Position numbers and translations under genes: made by a program. Shown in pieces: positions 19,696 through 28,548 of a stretch of DNA of 64,000 bases; position 1 is the first letter of the stretch, and each line of letters starts with the position of its first letter. A model generated the notes under the pieces. That model made no database searches. It was not told the origin of the DNA and saw only the letters and a list, made by a program, of their open reading frames with translations. This DNA is from Chloroflexota bacterium (lineage in GTDB: Bacteria > Chloroflexota > Chloroflexia > Chloroflexales > Herpetosiphonaceae). The stretch covers positions 186,001-250,000 of the forward strand of contig JAIUOC010000005.1 in assembly GCA_020161265.1 (NCBI GenBank), written 5' to 3'.

Positions 19696-19731
19696 ACGAG
19701 GTAGGTACGTTAGGTGAACAACCTACCTCGT
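19696..19731. terminator. Hairpin between GH130 and binding-protein genes
   Basis: A perfect 11-bp stem (ACGAGGTAGGT at 19696-19706 with its complement at 19721-19731) and a 14-base loop, 44 bases past the GH130 stop. There is no T run on either side, so it may be an attenuator or processing hairpin rather than a strong terminator. Confidence 0.45.
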
Positions 19732-19774
19732 TTGGAACGCCGCCCTAGACCGAATGGCCTAGTACTAGAACATT

Positions 19775-20773
19775 CTAGATCTCTGAATTGGCTTTAAGGA
19801 AGCTCAGCACTTCATCAACTTGGGCAAAAGCAATACCGGTAACAGTATCAGCACAGCCATAATAAATGGCAATTCGGCCTGTGGCAGCGTCGGTCAAGGC
19901 CGCACATGGGAAGGCCACATTCGGCACATCGCCAACACATTCATACAAGGTTTGGGGCGCAAGCAGATATGGCGCGGTGCGATAAATCACTTTCCAAGGC
20001 TGCTCCAAATCGAGCAAGGCGGCCCCAAAGCTATAGACAAAGCCATTGCACGAAGTCAACACGCCGTGATAGAACAACAACCAACCTTCGGTGGTTTCGA
20101 TCGGGGTTGGGCCTGCGCCGATTTTGGTGCTTTGCCAGCCGCCTTTCGTGCCCATTACAAAGCGATGTTTGCCCCAGTGTTCCATATCGGGGCTTTCGCT
20201 GTAGTAAATATCGCCAAATGGCGTGTGGCCATTATCGCTGGGGCGGCTGACCATGGCATATTTGCCATTGATTCGGCGTGGGAAGAGCACCCCATTGCGA
20301 TTAAACGGTAAGAAGGCATTTTCTAACTGATGGAAGGTTTCAAAATCGTAGGTATAAGCCACACCGATAGTTGGGCCGTGATAGCCATTACACCAGGTGA
20401 CATAATAGCGATCTTCGATCCAACAGACCCGCGGATCATAACGATATTCAAAGGCCGTAACTTCGGGATCGCCCGAAAATTCCAATGGCTTGGGATCGAT
20501 CTCCCAATTGACGGCATCTTTGCTAAAGCCACGGTGAATGTTCATCACGCGGCGTTTATCATCGCAGCGAAACACGCCAGCAAAGCCATCTTTGAAGGGC
20601 ACAACAGCGCTGTTGAAGATACTATTTGAGGTGGGAATGGCATCACGCGGAATCACAGGATTGCCGCTGTAGCGCCAAACAACATCTGAATTGCCGACCG
20701 GACGTTCTTCCCATGGAATTGAGGGGAGCGCACTTCCAAGGATGGTGGTGGATTGAAGCGTCGCTGCTTCCAT
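19775..20773 (-). CDS. GH130 family glycoside phosphorylase (probable mannooligosaccharide phosphorylase)
   Basis: A five-bladed beta-propeller enzyme of 332 residues. GH130 enzymes phosphorolyse beta-mannosides and release mannose-1-phosphate. Seen: [54 protein letters not shown] (the D in YDPRV is the expected catalytic acid region), [38 protein letters not shown]. The length and opening motif resemble beta-1,4-mannooligosaccharide phosphorylases (GH130_2) more than the longer mannosylglucose phosphorylases, from memory. Beta-1,2-mannosidase activity also occurs in the family. It lies 23 bases downstream of lacI and is probably co-transcribed with it. Confidence 0.9.
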   Translation of the reverse strand: MEAATLQSTTILGSALPSIPWEERPVGNSDVVWRYSGNPVIPRDAIPTSNSIFNSAVVPFKDGFAGVFRCDDKRRVMNIHRGFSKDAVNWEIDPKPLEFSGDPEVTAFEYRYDPRVCWIEDRYYVTWCNGYHGPTIGVAYTYDFETFHQLENAFLPFNRNGVLFPRRINGKYAMVSRPSDNGHTPFGDIYYSESPDMEHWGKHRFVMGTKGGWQSTKIGAGPTPIETTEGWLLFYHGVLTSCNGFVYSFGAALLDLEQPWKVIYRTAPYLLAPQTLYECVGDVPNVAFPCAALTDAATGRIAIYYGCADTVTGIAFAQVDEVLSFLKANSEI

Positions 20774-20796
20774 AGCTGATACTCCTACAAGGCAAC

Positions 20797-21837
20797 CTAC
20801 TTTGGTGGTTGCAAACGTTGAACTGATTGGCGTTCAAGCAACCTTGGCCGCAGCGAGACTGTCGCCGGAGCCTGGTCTGGATATTCGGCTCGATTGGCTA
20901 ACAATTGCACCGCAAAGCGCCCCATGCTGACTTTATCGACATGCATTGTGGTAAGCGCTGGCGCAACATGCTGAGCCAGATCAATATTATCGAAACCAAT
21001 AATTGATAAATCTTGGGGAATTTGGCGATGCAACGCCCTGGCAGCTTGGGTTGCGCCAATTGCCATAATATCGTTGGCACAAAACAGCGCGGTGATCTGC
21101 GGATGGCGCTGCAACAGAATGCTCGATGTATCGCTGCCTTCATGCATTGTGAGCAAGCAATCGCCAAAATACTGATCATGGATGCCATGATCGGTTAAGG
21201 CTTGAATATAGCCTTTGCGCCGTTCGGCAATGCTAGGGTAGGCCTCTTTGGTTGTCCCAATCAGGCCAATATGACGATGCCCATAGCTAATCAGATAGCT
21301 GACCGCTTCATAGGCCGCGCGGAAGTTATCTGAAACCACTGAATCGTAGACATGTTCGTGTGAGTAGCCATCGACCAAAACCGCCGGAATGCCCTCACGT
21401 TGCAAGAGCTTGGTGATAGTTGCATCGGCGAATGCGCCAACCAACAACACCCCATCAAGGTGATCTTCCGAGAGCAAACGGGGCATCTCTTGAGGATGAT
21501 TATCCATATCAACTGGCACAGTGGCATACATCAAGTTAATATGCATTTTGCGACAGGCGGCCTCGATACCTGCGACAATCGGGGCATAAAATGGGTTGGT
21601 CAGTGGGCTATCGTCGCCAATTGAGGCCTTAACAATTACGCCTGCGTTGTGCAACGATTGCGAAACCAACTTCTCATGATTCAAGCGCTTGCGATAACCA
21701 AGATCACGGGCAATATCCAACACGCGGCGGCGTGTCTCGTCGTTAATCCCAGGCTTGTCGCGTAATACTAATGAAACTGTGGCCAACGAGACACCGCTTT
21801 GCCGCGCAATGTCTTCCATCGTGATCCGCTGTGTCAT
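20797..21837 (-). CDS. LacI-family transcriptional regulator of the mannan locus
   Basis: A 346-residue regulator. The N-terminal helix-turn-helix is [26 protein letters not shown], followed by the hinge and a periplasmic-binding-fold effector domain ([78 protein letters not shown]). The ATG at 21837 with AGGAGA upstream starts exactly at the usual first residues of the HTH. The 22-codon extension is not credible. Position at the head of the locus, and the TGCATCGATGCA-type sites before the binding-protein gene, suggest local control by a mannan-derived sugar. The effector is unknown. Confidence 0.93.
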   Translation of the reverse strand: MTQRITMEDIARQSGVSLATVSLVLRDKPGINDETRRRVLDIARDLGYRKRLNHEKLVSQSLHNAGVIVKASIGDDSPLTNPFYAPIVAGIEAACRKMHINLMYATVPVDMDNHPQEMPRLLSEDHLDGVLLVGAFADATITKLLQREGIPAVLVDGYSHEHVYDSVVSDNFRAAYEAVSYLISYGHRHIGLIGTTKEAYPSIAERRKGYIQALTDHGIHDQYFGDCLLTMHEGSDTSSILLQRHPQITALFCANDIMAIGATQAARALHRQIPQDLSIIGFDNIDLAQHVAPALTTMHVDKVSMGRFAVQLLANRAEYPDQAPATVSLRPRLLERQSVQRLQPPK

Positions 21838-22164
21838 ACATGTTCTCCTAGTCACCTTTGAATAGGCTCTCATGATGCCATAAAATAACGCTTTGGTTAT
21901 CAAGCAACTTTATTGAAAAATTTAGAATAGTTTCAGCAACTCAATGTAGGTCATGGAGCCGCTTAGATTGCTAGCTGTTTCGGCCATAACCCAACTGCTA
22001 CTGTAAAATTCTGTAAAGTTTATCTAAAAATTTTAGTAGAATTTCACTAAATATAGCGTATTGCAACCTAAATGTCAAGCTTAAATTTTAGCAATTAGAT
22101 CGAATCTTTGCATGGAGTTTTAGGCTGGTTTAAGCGGTTGATTTTAGGGCTTTACGCATGACTA
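21838..22164. other. Gene-free AT-rich region upstream of lacI
   Basis: Holds the lacI promoter region. The middle is very AT-rich and contains the perfect inverted repeat CTAAAA-A-TTTTAG at 22024-22036, which could be a regulator site. Direct repeats CTGTAAAATT/CTGTAAAGTT lie just upstream of it on the plus strand. No open frame with a plausible start was found. Confidence 0.4.
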
Positions 22165-22200
22165 AGGCGTAAGCAGGTTGTTTAATTCCCGCTTACGCCT
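22165..22200. terminator. Hairpin after the GGDEF-EAL regulator gene
   Basis: A perfect 10-bp stem (AGGCGTAAGC at 22165-22174 with its complement at 22191-22200) and a 16-base loop, about 50 bases past the regulator stop. There is no T run, so its strength as a terminator is uncertain. Confidence 0.4.
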
Positions 22201-22252
22201 CTGTTATGTTGATGCTTAGTTTAGGAGAATACAGTTATGCCCAAAACTGCGT

Positions 22253-24364
22253 TTAGGCAACTTTGGCATTTAGTGGAACCGGAACCATGACCGTGCCTTG
22301 GGCAAAGTTGCGAATCAATGCCCGCGCCTCTTCTGGTGGCAACGCTTTGGAATACCACCAGCCTTGGCCAAAATCGCAGCCCATTTCGATCAACATCTGC
22401 GCGGTTTGGGCATCTTCTACGCCCTCGGCGACCACGGCACAACCCAACGAGCGTGCCATCAAGCTAATTAACTGGGCGATTGAGTGCTTACTGGCTCCGC
22501 TCTCAGGCTGAATAAACGTCCGATCGATCTTCAAAACATCAATTGGGGCACTATGCAACAAACTCAGTGAGGCATAGCCAGTGCCAAAATCGTCGATATG
22601 CACTTGGACGCCCAAATCATGCAATTCGTGCATCACTTCGACCGCACGATTACTTTGCATCATCACGCCTTCGGTAATTTCGGCACACAAATGCCGTGCA
22701 GGCATGCCAGTTTCAGCCAAAATGCTTTGAACTTGCTGAATCAGATTGGCTTGGAAAAATTGGCGATGGGTAAAATTAACGCTCAATTCCAAAGGCGGAT
22801 GAAACTGAAATTCGTTTTGCCAAGCACAAATTTGTTGGCACGATTCGCGTAACAACTTCCAGCCAATTTGGGCTAAAATCCCAGTTTCTTCGGCAATAGC
22901 AAAAAACGAGGCTGGGCCAATCACGCCTTGAGTTGGGTGATTCCAACGCAACAACGCCTCAAAGCCCGATAACTCGCCCGTGGCTAGTTTGATAATTGGC
23001 TGATAATGCAAGCACAATTCATCGCGTTCGACCGCGCGGCGTAATTCAACCTCAAGTTGCAATGTACGCAAGGCCTCAACATGCATCTCTTCATCAAAGA
23101 CGGCGCGACAACCACGACCTTGTGATTTAGCCCGATACATCGCGCTATCCACATCGCGCAACACTTCGTGATAATGCTTGTAATGATCGTCAATCACCAC
23201 AATTCCAATGCTGGCTGCGGTAAAAACTTTATAGCCATCAATATGATATGGCTCAGCAACAACGCTTAATAAACGATCGGTAACTCGTAGAACATCATGC
23301 AGATCATTAACGCCATCAAGTAAAATGGTAAATTCATCGCCGCCCAGCCGTGCTACTAAATCATGGGAGCGAATACAACGCTCTAATCGTTGACCAACTT
23401 GGATTAACAATTTATCGCCAACAATATGGCCTAAGCTATCATTGATAATTTTAAAGCGATCAAGATCGATAAATAGCACGGCGTGGTGATGGTGTAAATG
23501 ATAATGATCAAGAATATATTGCAAACGATTGATAAAAACATTCCGATTGGCTAAGCCTGTTAGGGCATCGTGCAAAGCTTGATGGCGAATATGCTCCTCT
23601 GCCGCATCAAGATCGCGCATATCACGCAGCACTAATACAATTCCAGCAATAGCTTCATCTTCTTCGCGAATTTGCGAAATACTCGGTGCAACTACTAATT
23701 CTTCTTGCTCGTTTATCAGAATTTGACGCGGGAGTAATACATGATGATTAGCTTGTTGAATTAGATAGGGCAAATCAAATTGATAGGTTATTTTGCTTTC
23801 ACGATCCATAAGATTAACCACATCGCCTATAAATTGGCCAATTAATGCATCATTCGGTCGATTTAACAAGCTACTGGCGGTCGGATTGGCGAATTTAATC
23901 AAGCCATAGATATCTGTTGTAATAATTGCATCATCAACGCTGTTCAAAGTGCTTGAATATAAGCGTTCCATGCGCCGCAAGCGCTGATCCACGCGATGGC
24001 GATACAAGCCCATTTCGATTGCACTTAGCAAATCACGATCTTCAAAGGGCTTGACCAAGTAGGCATACGGTTCGGTTGCCTTGGCGCGACTCAAGGTTTC
24101 AGGGTCAGAGTAGGCGGTAAGATAAATAATCGGCAAACCATAACGTTTTTGAATTTGTTCGGCGGTGCTGATGCCATCAAGTTGGCCTTGCAAATGAATG
24201 TCCATCACGATCAAATCGGGGCATTGTTCGGCAATAAATTCGAGCGCGGCCTCACCGCAACTAAAGCTGCCAATCACGTTATAGCCCGCTGCCTTGAGCG
24301 CTTGCGCCATATCCAAGGCCACAATTACTTCATCTTCAACAATGACAATGCTTGCTTTGCTCAT
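22253..24364 (-). CDS. Response regulator with PAS, GGDEF and EAL domains (c-di-GMP turnover)
   Basis: A 703-residue cytoplasmic protein. The REC domain (1-125) has acidic pocket E10/D11 and phospho-acceptor Asp55 (LIVMDIHL). A PAS domain follows (about 140-260). The diguanylate cyclase domain carries an intact ARLGGDEF motif near residue 342. The EAL phosphodiesterase domain (about 440-690) has SGFEALLRW near 469 and conserved DDFGTGYASLSLL. Both catalytic signatures look intact, so it could make or degrade cyclic di-GMP, or do both under different phosphorylation states. It starts 11 bases downstream of the HisKA_2 kinase gene with AAAGGA before its ATG, so the two likely form one signalling unit. 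Confidence 0.94.
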   Translation of the reverse strand: MSKASIVIVEDEVIVALDMAQALKAAGYNVIGSFSCGEAALEFIAEQCPDLIVMDIHLQGQLDGISTAEQIQKRYGLPIIYLTAYSDPETLSRAKATEPYAYLVKPFEDRDLLSAIEMGLYRHRVDQRLRRMERLYSSTLNSVDDAIITTDIYGLIKFANPTASSLLNRPNDALIGQFIGDVVNLMDRESKITYQFDLPYLIQQANHHVLLPRQILINEQEELVVAPSISQIREEDEAIAGIVLVLRDMRDLDAAEEHIRHQALHDALTGLANRNVFINRLQYILDHYHLHHHHAVLFIDLDRFKIINDSLGHIVGDKLLIQVGQRLERCIRSHDLVARLGGDEFTILLDGVNDLHDVLRVTDRLLSVVAEPYHIDGYKVFTAASIGIVVIDDHYKHYHEVLRDVDSAMYRAKSQGRGCRAVFDEEMHVEALRTLQLEVELRRAVERDELCLHYQPIIKLATGELSGFEALLRWNHPTQGVIGPASFFAIAEETGILAQIGWKLLRESCQQICAWQNEFQFHPPLELSVNFTHRQFFQANLIQQVQSILAETGMPARHLCAEITEGVMMQSNRAVEVMHELHDLGVQVHIDDFGTGYASLSLLHSAPIDVLKIDRTFIQPESGASKHSIAQLISLMARSLGCAVVAEGVEDAQTAQMLIEMGCDFGQGWWYSKALPPEEARALIRNFAQGTVMVPVPLNAKVA

Positions 24365-24375
24365 ATGCTGGTCCT

Positions 24376-26994
24376 TTATTTACGTGGAATTGTTAGCTTA
24401 AACACAGTGCCAGCCGTTGAAAGTTGCTGAATCGAGGCACCAAGTTGGCGAATCAGGGCATGCACTAATTCAAGCCCCATCGAGTTGGATGGTTGACGAT
24501 CAGTTGGCATCCCGATGCCGTCATCGCCAATTTCTAGCTCCACAAACTGCTGATCATAGCTGCCCTTCAACCAAATCCGGCCAGTCTCTTGGGCGACAAA
24601 GGCATGTTTGAAACTATTCGTCAGAAGTTCATTGATAATTAATCCTAGCTGAATCGTTGTATCAGTATTCAGGTTTACTGGCTCAAGCTGGATATTAATT
24701 GAAATTGTTGGGCGATTAGTATGTGAACGGCGGAAAAACTGCACAAGATGCTTGATATATTCGGCTAAATCGATATACCGTAAATCTGATGAACGATACA
24801 ATTGTTCGTGAACAAGTGCCATTGCATGAATGCGGCTTTGGCTTTCGAGAAAACGATCGCGGGTATTTGGATCGCTAATTTGGCGAGCTTGTAAATTGAG
24901 CAAGCTTGAAACAATTTGTAAATTGTTCTTAACTCGATGATGAATTTCTTGTAGGAGCACCATTTTTTCTTCCAACGATGCTTGCAATTGTTCACGATGC
25001 GAATAGAGTTCGCTAACATCTTGCAATGCTGATAAAATTGAGCTGGCATACCCAGTTTCATCAGTTTGAAATACTGTATCGTAGCCAATAATCCAGCGCC
25101 ATTGACCATCGCGGTGCTTAATGCGAAAGCGATTTTGAATAATTGTACCTGGCTTGGAAGTATATAAACTTGGCAAATAAGCATCAATTTGGATCAAATC
25201 ATCAGGATGAATTAAGCTACGTAAATCCATTTCTTGCATTTCGAGCATTTCGTTTGTCCCATACCCAAGCATCGATTCTAATGAGCGATTGATATACGTT
25301 ATTTGATTGAGCTTTACATCATATTTATAGACAATACAGGGAATCGAAGCGTTAATTTGCTCAACAAGATGCTTACTTTCTTCCAACGATTGCTGAAGAT
25401 TACGACTCGCGGTGATATCTTCGAGCACAAAACAAAAACGTTGGCCAATTGGCGAAGTGATGACAACTGGCCCAATTGTTGCAGTATAGATAATGTTCGA
25501 ATCGAATGGATCGTTATAGTCAAAGCGTTCAGGCTGACCTTTGGTTCGGCTGCGCTGAAAATATTGAATCCAACGATCAATATCTGCTTGGGGTATTCCA
25601 AGCTGGCTCATCGTCATTTCAGCATAGTTAGCTGCAAGTTGCCATTGCTTAACCGTCATTGTATTGGCGGTCAACAACACTAAATCAGCTTCAGGCGTAA
25701 TTTCAACTACTCCCATCATTACGGGAGTACTAGCATAAAAACTACGTAATAAGGCTTGGCTCTCGACTAAGGCCTCTTCGGTTTTACGTCGCCGATCGAG
25801 TTCACGATTGAGCTGGACATTTTTATTTGATAACTCATTTGTGCGTTCTTCAACCTGTTCTTCTAAACGACGAACCATCAGCATTAATGCCTGCTCTTGT
25901 TCGCGCAACTCAGCATATAAACGGGTTTGTTCGAGTGCTTCAACAAAACGCGTGCCAATATCACGCGCAATCTCAAGATCTTCTTGCATAAATGGCAAAT
26001 TGATGTGAGTACGCAATAAACTTAAGATTCCAACTGGATGTTCATTCCAATAGAGTCCAACCATAAGTATGCTGTGTAATTTATATTCACCTAATAGCGG
26101 TTGAAATTCGCTTGATTCAAGTAGTAATTGATGCTCATAGATATTTAATGCTAAAGGTTGATTAGAAATAAGCACTTGATAGCGTAACGAATCTGGTGAT
26201 AATTGATCAGCCCATTCTGCCGACATCCGATAGAGTTGGGTGCGATAATCGGCTTGATGATGATGAAAAATCTCTTGCTGAATCTGGTTGGTTTGGCTCA
26301 TACTCAGAATTTGGATCATACAGCCATCGCTAAAATGCTGGCACAAATGCTTACTCAACGCCATGAGCATACGATCCAAATTCAAACCAGTGCGAGCCAA
26401 AATATGCGACGATTCGCTCATCATCTGCATGCGCTGGTAGGCTTGCACCTCGTATTCGCGGGCATAGCGAGCATCCAAATGCAGGCTGAGATTAGCAATT
26501 GCTTGTGCTAACACAACATAAAGTGGATGTTCGCTGGGTGGGCTAGCCTCGGCGACTTCGAGCACAACGATGCCCCACAAACGACCATAGGCTTGCAAAG
26601 GAATCAGCCACACAGGTTCGTTTGTGCTAGGCAGTGGTAAACCAAATTCAGTTGGTTTAGCCAAGCGTTGAGGAGCCAAAAGTGCCTGCGGAGCACTGAA
26701 ATAATACTGTTCCAGCCAAGCTAAACGGGTTGCTTGAGCTAAAAGTTGATAGTGATCTGCTTGGCCGAGCACAAAACCTTGCAGCAATGTTTTCGGATCG
26801 GTGGGGATAAATAGCAGCCAAGTGGTCAAATGGGTCAGCCAAGGTTTAAAATAGTGGGACAGGCTTTCGCCAGCTAAACTTTCATTGGCAACCAAGGTCA
26901 CAAACTGATTAAGCGCCAATTGCCAAGGCGTAGCTTGCTGGCCTAGGGCGATAGTTGGCAAAGCATCGGCATCAGATTGTTGCAGAAAACTCAT
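24376..26994 (-). CDS. GAF/PAS sensor histidine kinase of the HisKA_2 class
   Basis: A soluble sensor kinase of about 872 residues. Order: an N-terminal GAF-like region (about 20-180), a second GAF (about 200-360), a coiled segment (REQEQALMLMVRRLEEQVEER), two PAS domains (about 430-530 and 545-665, the second with PAC-like RWIIGYDTVFQ), then HisKA_2 with acceptor motif HHRVKNNLQIVSSLL near 685 and HATPase_c with IINELLTNSFKHAF and GDDGIGMP. I chose ATG 26994 because AAAGGTGG precedes it; the frame is open 12 codons further. HisKA_2 kinases often pair with atypical regulators. Here the adjacent REC-GGDEF-EAL gene is the obvious target. Confidence 0.92.
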   Translation of the reverse strand: MSFLQQSDADALPTIALGQQATPWQLALNQFVTLVANESLAGESLSHYFKPWLTHLTTWLLFIPTDPKTLLQGFVLGQADHYQLLAQATRLAWLEQYYFSAPQALLAPQRLAKPTEFGLPLPSTNEPVWLIPLQAYGRLWGIVVLEVAEASPPSEHPLYVVLAQAIANLSLHLDARYAREYEVQAYQRMQMMSESSHILARTGLNLDRMLMALSKHLCQHFSDGCMIQILSMSQTNQIQQEIFHHHQADYRTQLYRMSAEWADQLSPDSLRYQVLISNQPLALNIYEHQLLLESSEFQPLLGEYKLHSILMVGLYWNEHPVGILSLLRTHINLPFMQEDLEIARDIGTRFVEALEQTRLYAELREQEQALMLMVRRLEEQVEERTNELSNKNVQLNRELDRRRKTEEALVESQALLRSFYASTPVMMGVVEITPEADLVLLTANTMTVKQWQLAANYAEMTMSQLGIPQADIDRWIQYFQRSRTKGQPERFDYNDPFDSNIIYTATIGPVVITSPIGQRFCFVLEDITASRNLQQSLEESKHLVEQINASIPCIVYKYDVKLNQITYINRSLESMLGYGTNEMLEMQEMDLRSLIHPDDLIQIDAYLPSLYTSKPGTIIQNRFRIKHRDGQWRWIIGYDTVFQTDETGYASSILSALQDVSELYSHREQLQASLEEKMVLLQEIHHRVKNNLQIVSSLLNLQARQISDPNTRDRFLESQSRIHAMALVHEQLYRSSDLRYIDLAEYIKHLVQFFRRSHTNRPTISINIQLEPVNLNTDTTIQLGLIINELLTNSFKHAFVAQETGRIWLKGSYDQQFVELEIGDDGIGMPTDRQPSNSMGLELVHALIRQLGASIQQLSTAGTVFKLTIPRK

Positions 26995-27085
26995 GCAGCT
27001 ACCACCTTTCATAATCGGCCAATTGCGCAAGGCAGATCATAGCAAGGCTTCACAGGTTCGTCAGGATGACTAGCGCCTTATTTGT

Positions 27086-27108
27086 AGGGTAGACATCTGG
27101 TCTACCCT
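27086..27108. terminator. Hairpin past the epoxide-hydrolase-like gene
   Basis: A perfect 9-bp stem (AGGGTAGAC with GTCTACCCT) and a 5-base loop, 15 bases beyond the hydrolase stop codon. Neither side has a T run. It may be a weak terminator or an mRNA 3'-end stabiliser. Confidence 0.4.
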
Positions 27109-27122
27109 GCTTCACCATGGTT

Positions 27123-27989
27123 CTACCACTCACCCCGTACAAATGGGATCAACACAGCATTCACCTCATTGGGCGCTTCTTGTTGTACCCAATGGCTCAC
27201 ATCGCTCAGGTAGCGGATGCGTAAATCGGTTACATAGCGCTCAGTGCCATAGGTTAATTCTTGGCCCAGCGCTGTATCAGCAGTGCCCCAAATTAACAAC
27301 GTTGGCACATGAATATGATACGTCGATAATTGACGGAGATAGCGCGAGCCTTGGCGGATATAGGCGCGATACCAATTAATCATCGCCCGTAATGCCCCAG
27401 GTTGGCCCCAAGCCTGATGATAGGCCTGAATATCTTCAGCGCTAAACACGCCAGGCCGTTGCACCGCGCCAGTTAAAGCTTTGGTCAGCACTTGAAAGTT
27501 GTTGCGTTTGGCCGACCACTCAGGCAAATGAGGTACTTGAAAGGCAAACATATACCACGAACGCAGCATCTGACGTGGGTTAGTCAAAAGACCTTTGGCC
27601 ATGAGCAGCGGATGCGGCACATTCATAATGACCAAGCGCTCAACATAACCATGATAGCGCATGGCAAACATCCACGCTACCGCTGCGCCCCAATCGTGGC
27701 CGACAATTGTTGCTCGCTCAAAGCCCAAATGCTCGATGAGCGCCCGTACATCATCAATTAATAGATCAATTGTGTAGTGCTGCCACAACGCTGGCTTATC
27801 CGAGAGGTTATAGCCACGTTGATCGAGTGCAACGACCGTGTGGGTTTCGGCCAAGGCTGGAATTTGATGCCGCCACGAATACCAAAATTCGGGAAAGCCA
27901 TGCAACAGCACCACCAACGGCCCGCTGCCAGCTCGTACATAATGCAAATTAAGCCCATTGATCAAGGCTGTTGCATGTTCAAGTTCCAT
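27123..27989 (-). CDS. Alpha/beta-hydrolase, epoxide hydrolase-like
   Basis: A 288-residue cytoplasmic alpha/beta-hydrolase. Seen: oxyanion motif HGFPEFWYSWRHQ (30-42), DQRGYNLSDKP, nucleophile elbow VGHDWGAA with Asp99 in the nucleophile position, acid region LLIWGTADTALG and terminal His in SDVSHWVQQEAP. The Asp nucleophile and HGFPE motif fit epoxide hydrolases and fluoroacetate or haloalkane dehalogenases rather than esterases. The substrate is unknown. Its ATG overlaps the stop of the upstream 73-residue gene as TAATG, so translation is probably coupled with the two small genes before it. Confidence 0.87.
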   Translation of the reverse strand: MELEHATALINGLNLHYVRAGSGPLVVLLHGFPEFWYSWRHQIPALAETHTVVALDQRGYNLSDKPALWQHYTIDLLIDDVRALIEHLGFERATIVGHDWGAAVAWMFAMRYHGYVERLVIMNVPHPLLMAKGLLTNPRQMLRSWYMFAFQVPHLPEWSAKRNNFQVLTKALTGAVQRPGVFSAEDIQAYHQAWGQPGALRAMINWYRAYIRQGSRYLRQLSTYHIHVPTLLIWGTADTALGQELTYGTERYVTDLRIRYLSDVSHWVQQEAPNEVNAVLIPFVRGEW

Positions 27990-28210
27990 TAATCGTCCTC
28001 TTTTTTCAGTAAGGTTTCGCGGGCATTGGCGGCTTTGGCAGCGAGCAAACGCAAGGCATATTCGGTTTCTGAATCGTTATGCAAGTGGGCCGGCTTCATC
28101 AATAGGCCAGCCATTTGCTGCAAATGCGCCAATTCGGCTGGGTTTTTGGCCTCGATCGCTTGGGCAATTGCTTGGCGCAAGTGTTGTTGAATAAACTCAA
28201 TTGTTAACAT
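27989..28210 (-). CDS. Small helical protein of unknown function (73 residues)
   Basis: Not recognised. Predicted all-helical, Ala/Leu/Gln-rich with a charged C terminus (ETLLKKEDD). No membrane segment, signal peptide or metal motif. Its stop overlaps the hydrolase ATG, and its own ATG follows the stop of the 28213 gene by two bases, behind a purine-rich GGAGC. Tight coupling on both sides argues that it is a real gene rather than chance. It could be a small partner of the hydrolase, but nothing in the sequence shows that. Confidence 0.7.
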   Translation of the reverse strand: MLTIEFIQQHLRQAIAQAIEAKNPAELAHLQQMAGLLMKPAHLHNDSETEYALRLLAAKAANARETLLKKEDD

Positions 28211-28212
28211 AA

Positions 28213-28407
28213 TTAAGCTCCTTTCACGGCCTGCGCTAAATGAGCAAAGCGTTGGGCATTGGCTGAATCATCGGCTTGGCGGGCTAGATCGGCCAAAAAT
28301 TCACATAAACGCTGCATCTGGCGTAACTCAATTTGGCCACCATCAAGCGTTTTACGGGCAATCAAGGCCTCGGCATACTCGTAAATAGCATCAATCGATA
28401 AAGCCAT
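28213..28407 (-). CDS. Small helical protein of unknown function (about 64 residues)
   Basis: Not recognised. Short, soluble, predicted helical (YEYAEALIARKTLDG, MQRLCEFLADLARQ, AQRFAHLAQAVKG), with one Cys. There are three consecutive candidate starts (TTG 28413, ATG 28410, ATG 28407); GGAGG at 28414-28418 gives the best spacing to 28407. It is the first gene of a three-gene unit with the 73-residue protein and the hydrolase. It resembles the 73-residue neighbour in size and composition, which may reflect an old duplication, but the identity is too low to be sure by eye. Confidence 0.65.
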   Translation of the reverse strand: MALSIDAIYEYAEALIARKTLDGGQIELRQMQRLCEFLADLARQADDSANAQRFAHLAQAVKGA

Positions 28408-28548
28408 CATCAACCTCCATACACCAATAATTTGTTAATTGAGGATTGCTGCCATCATTGAAACTTCTGTGTTAGACTGTGCAACAGTTGCTCATAGCAT
28501 AGCGTAGCATACAGCAGGAAATGGTGCTGAGCCTAAGGAACCATAGAT

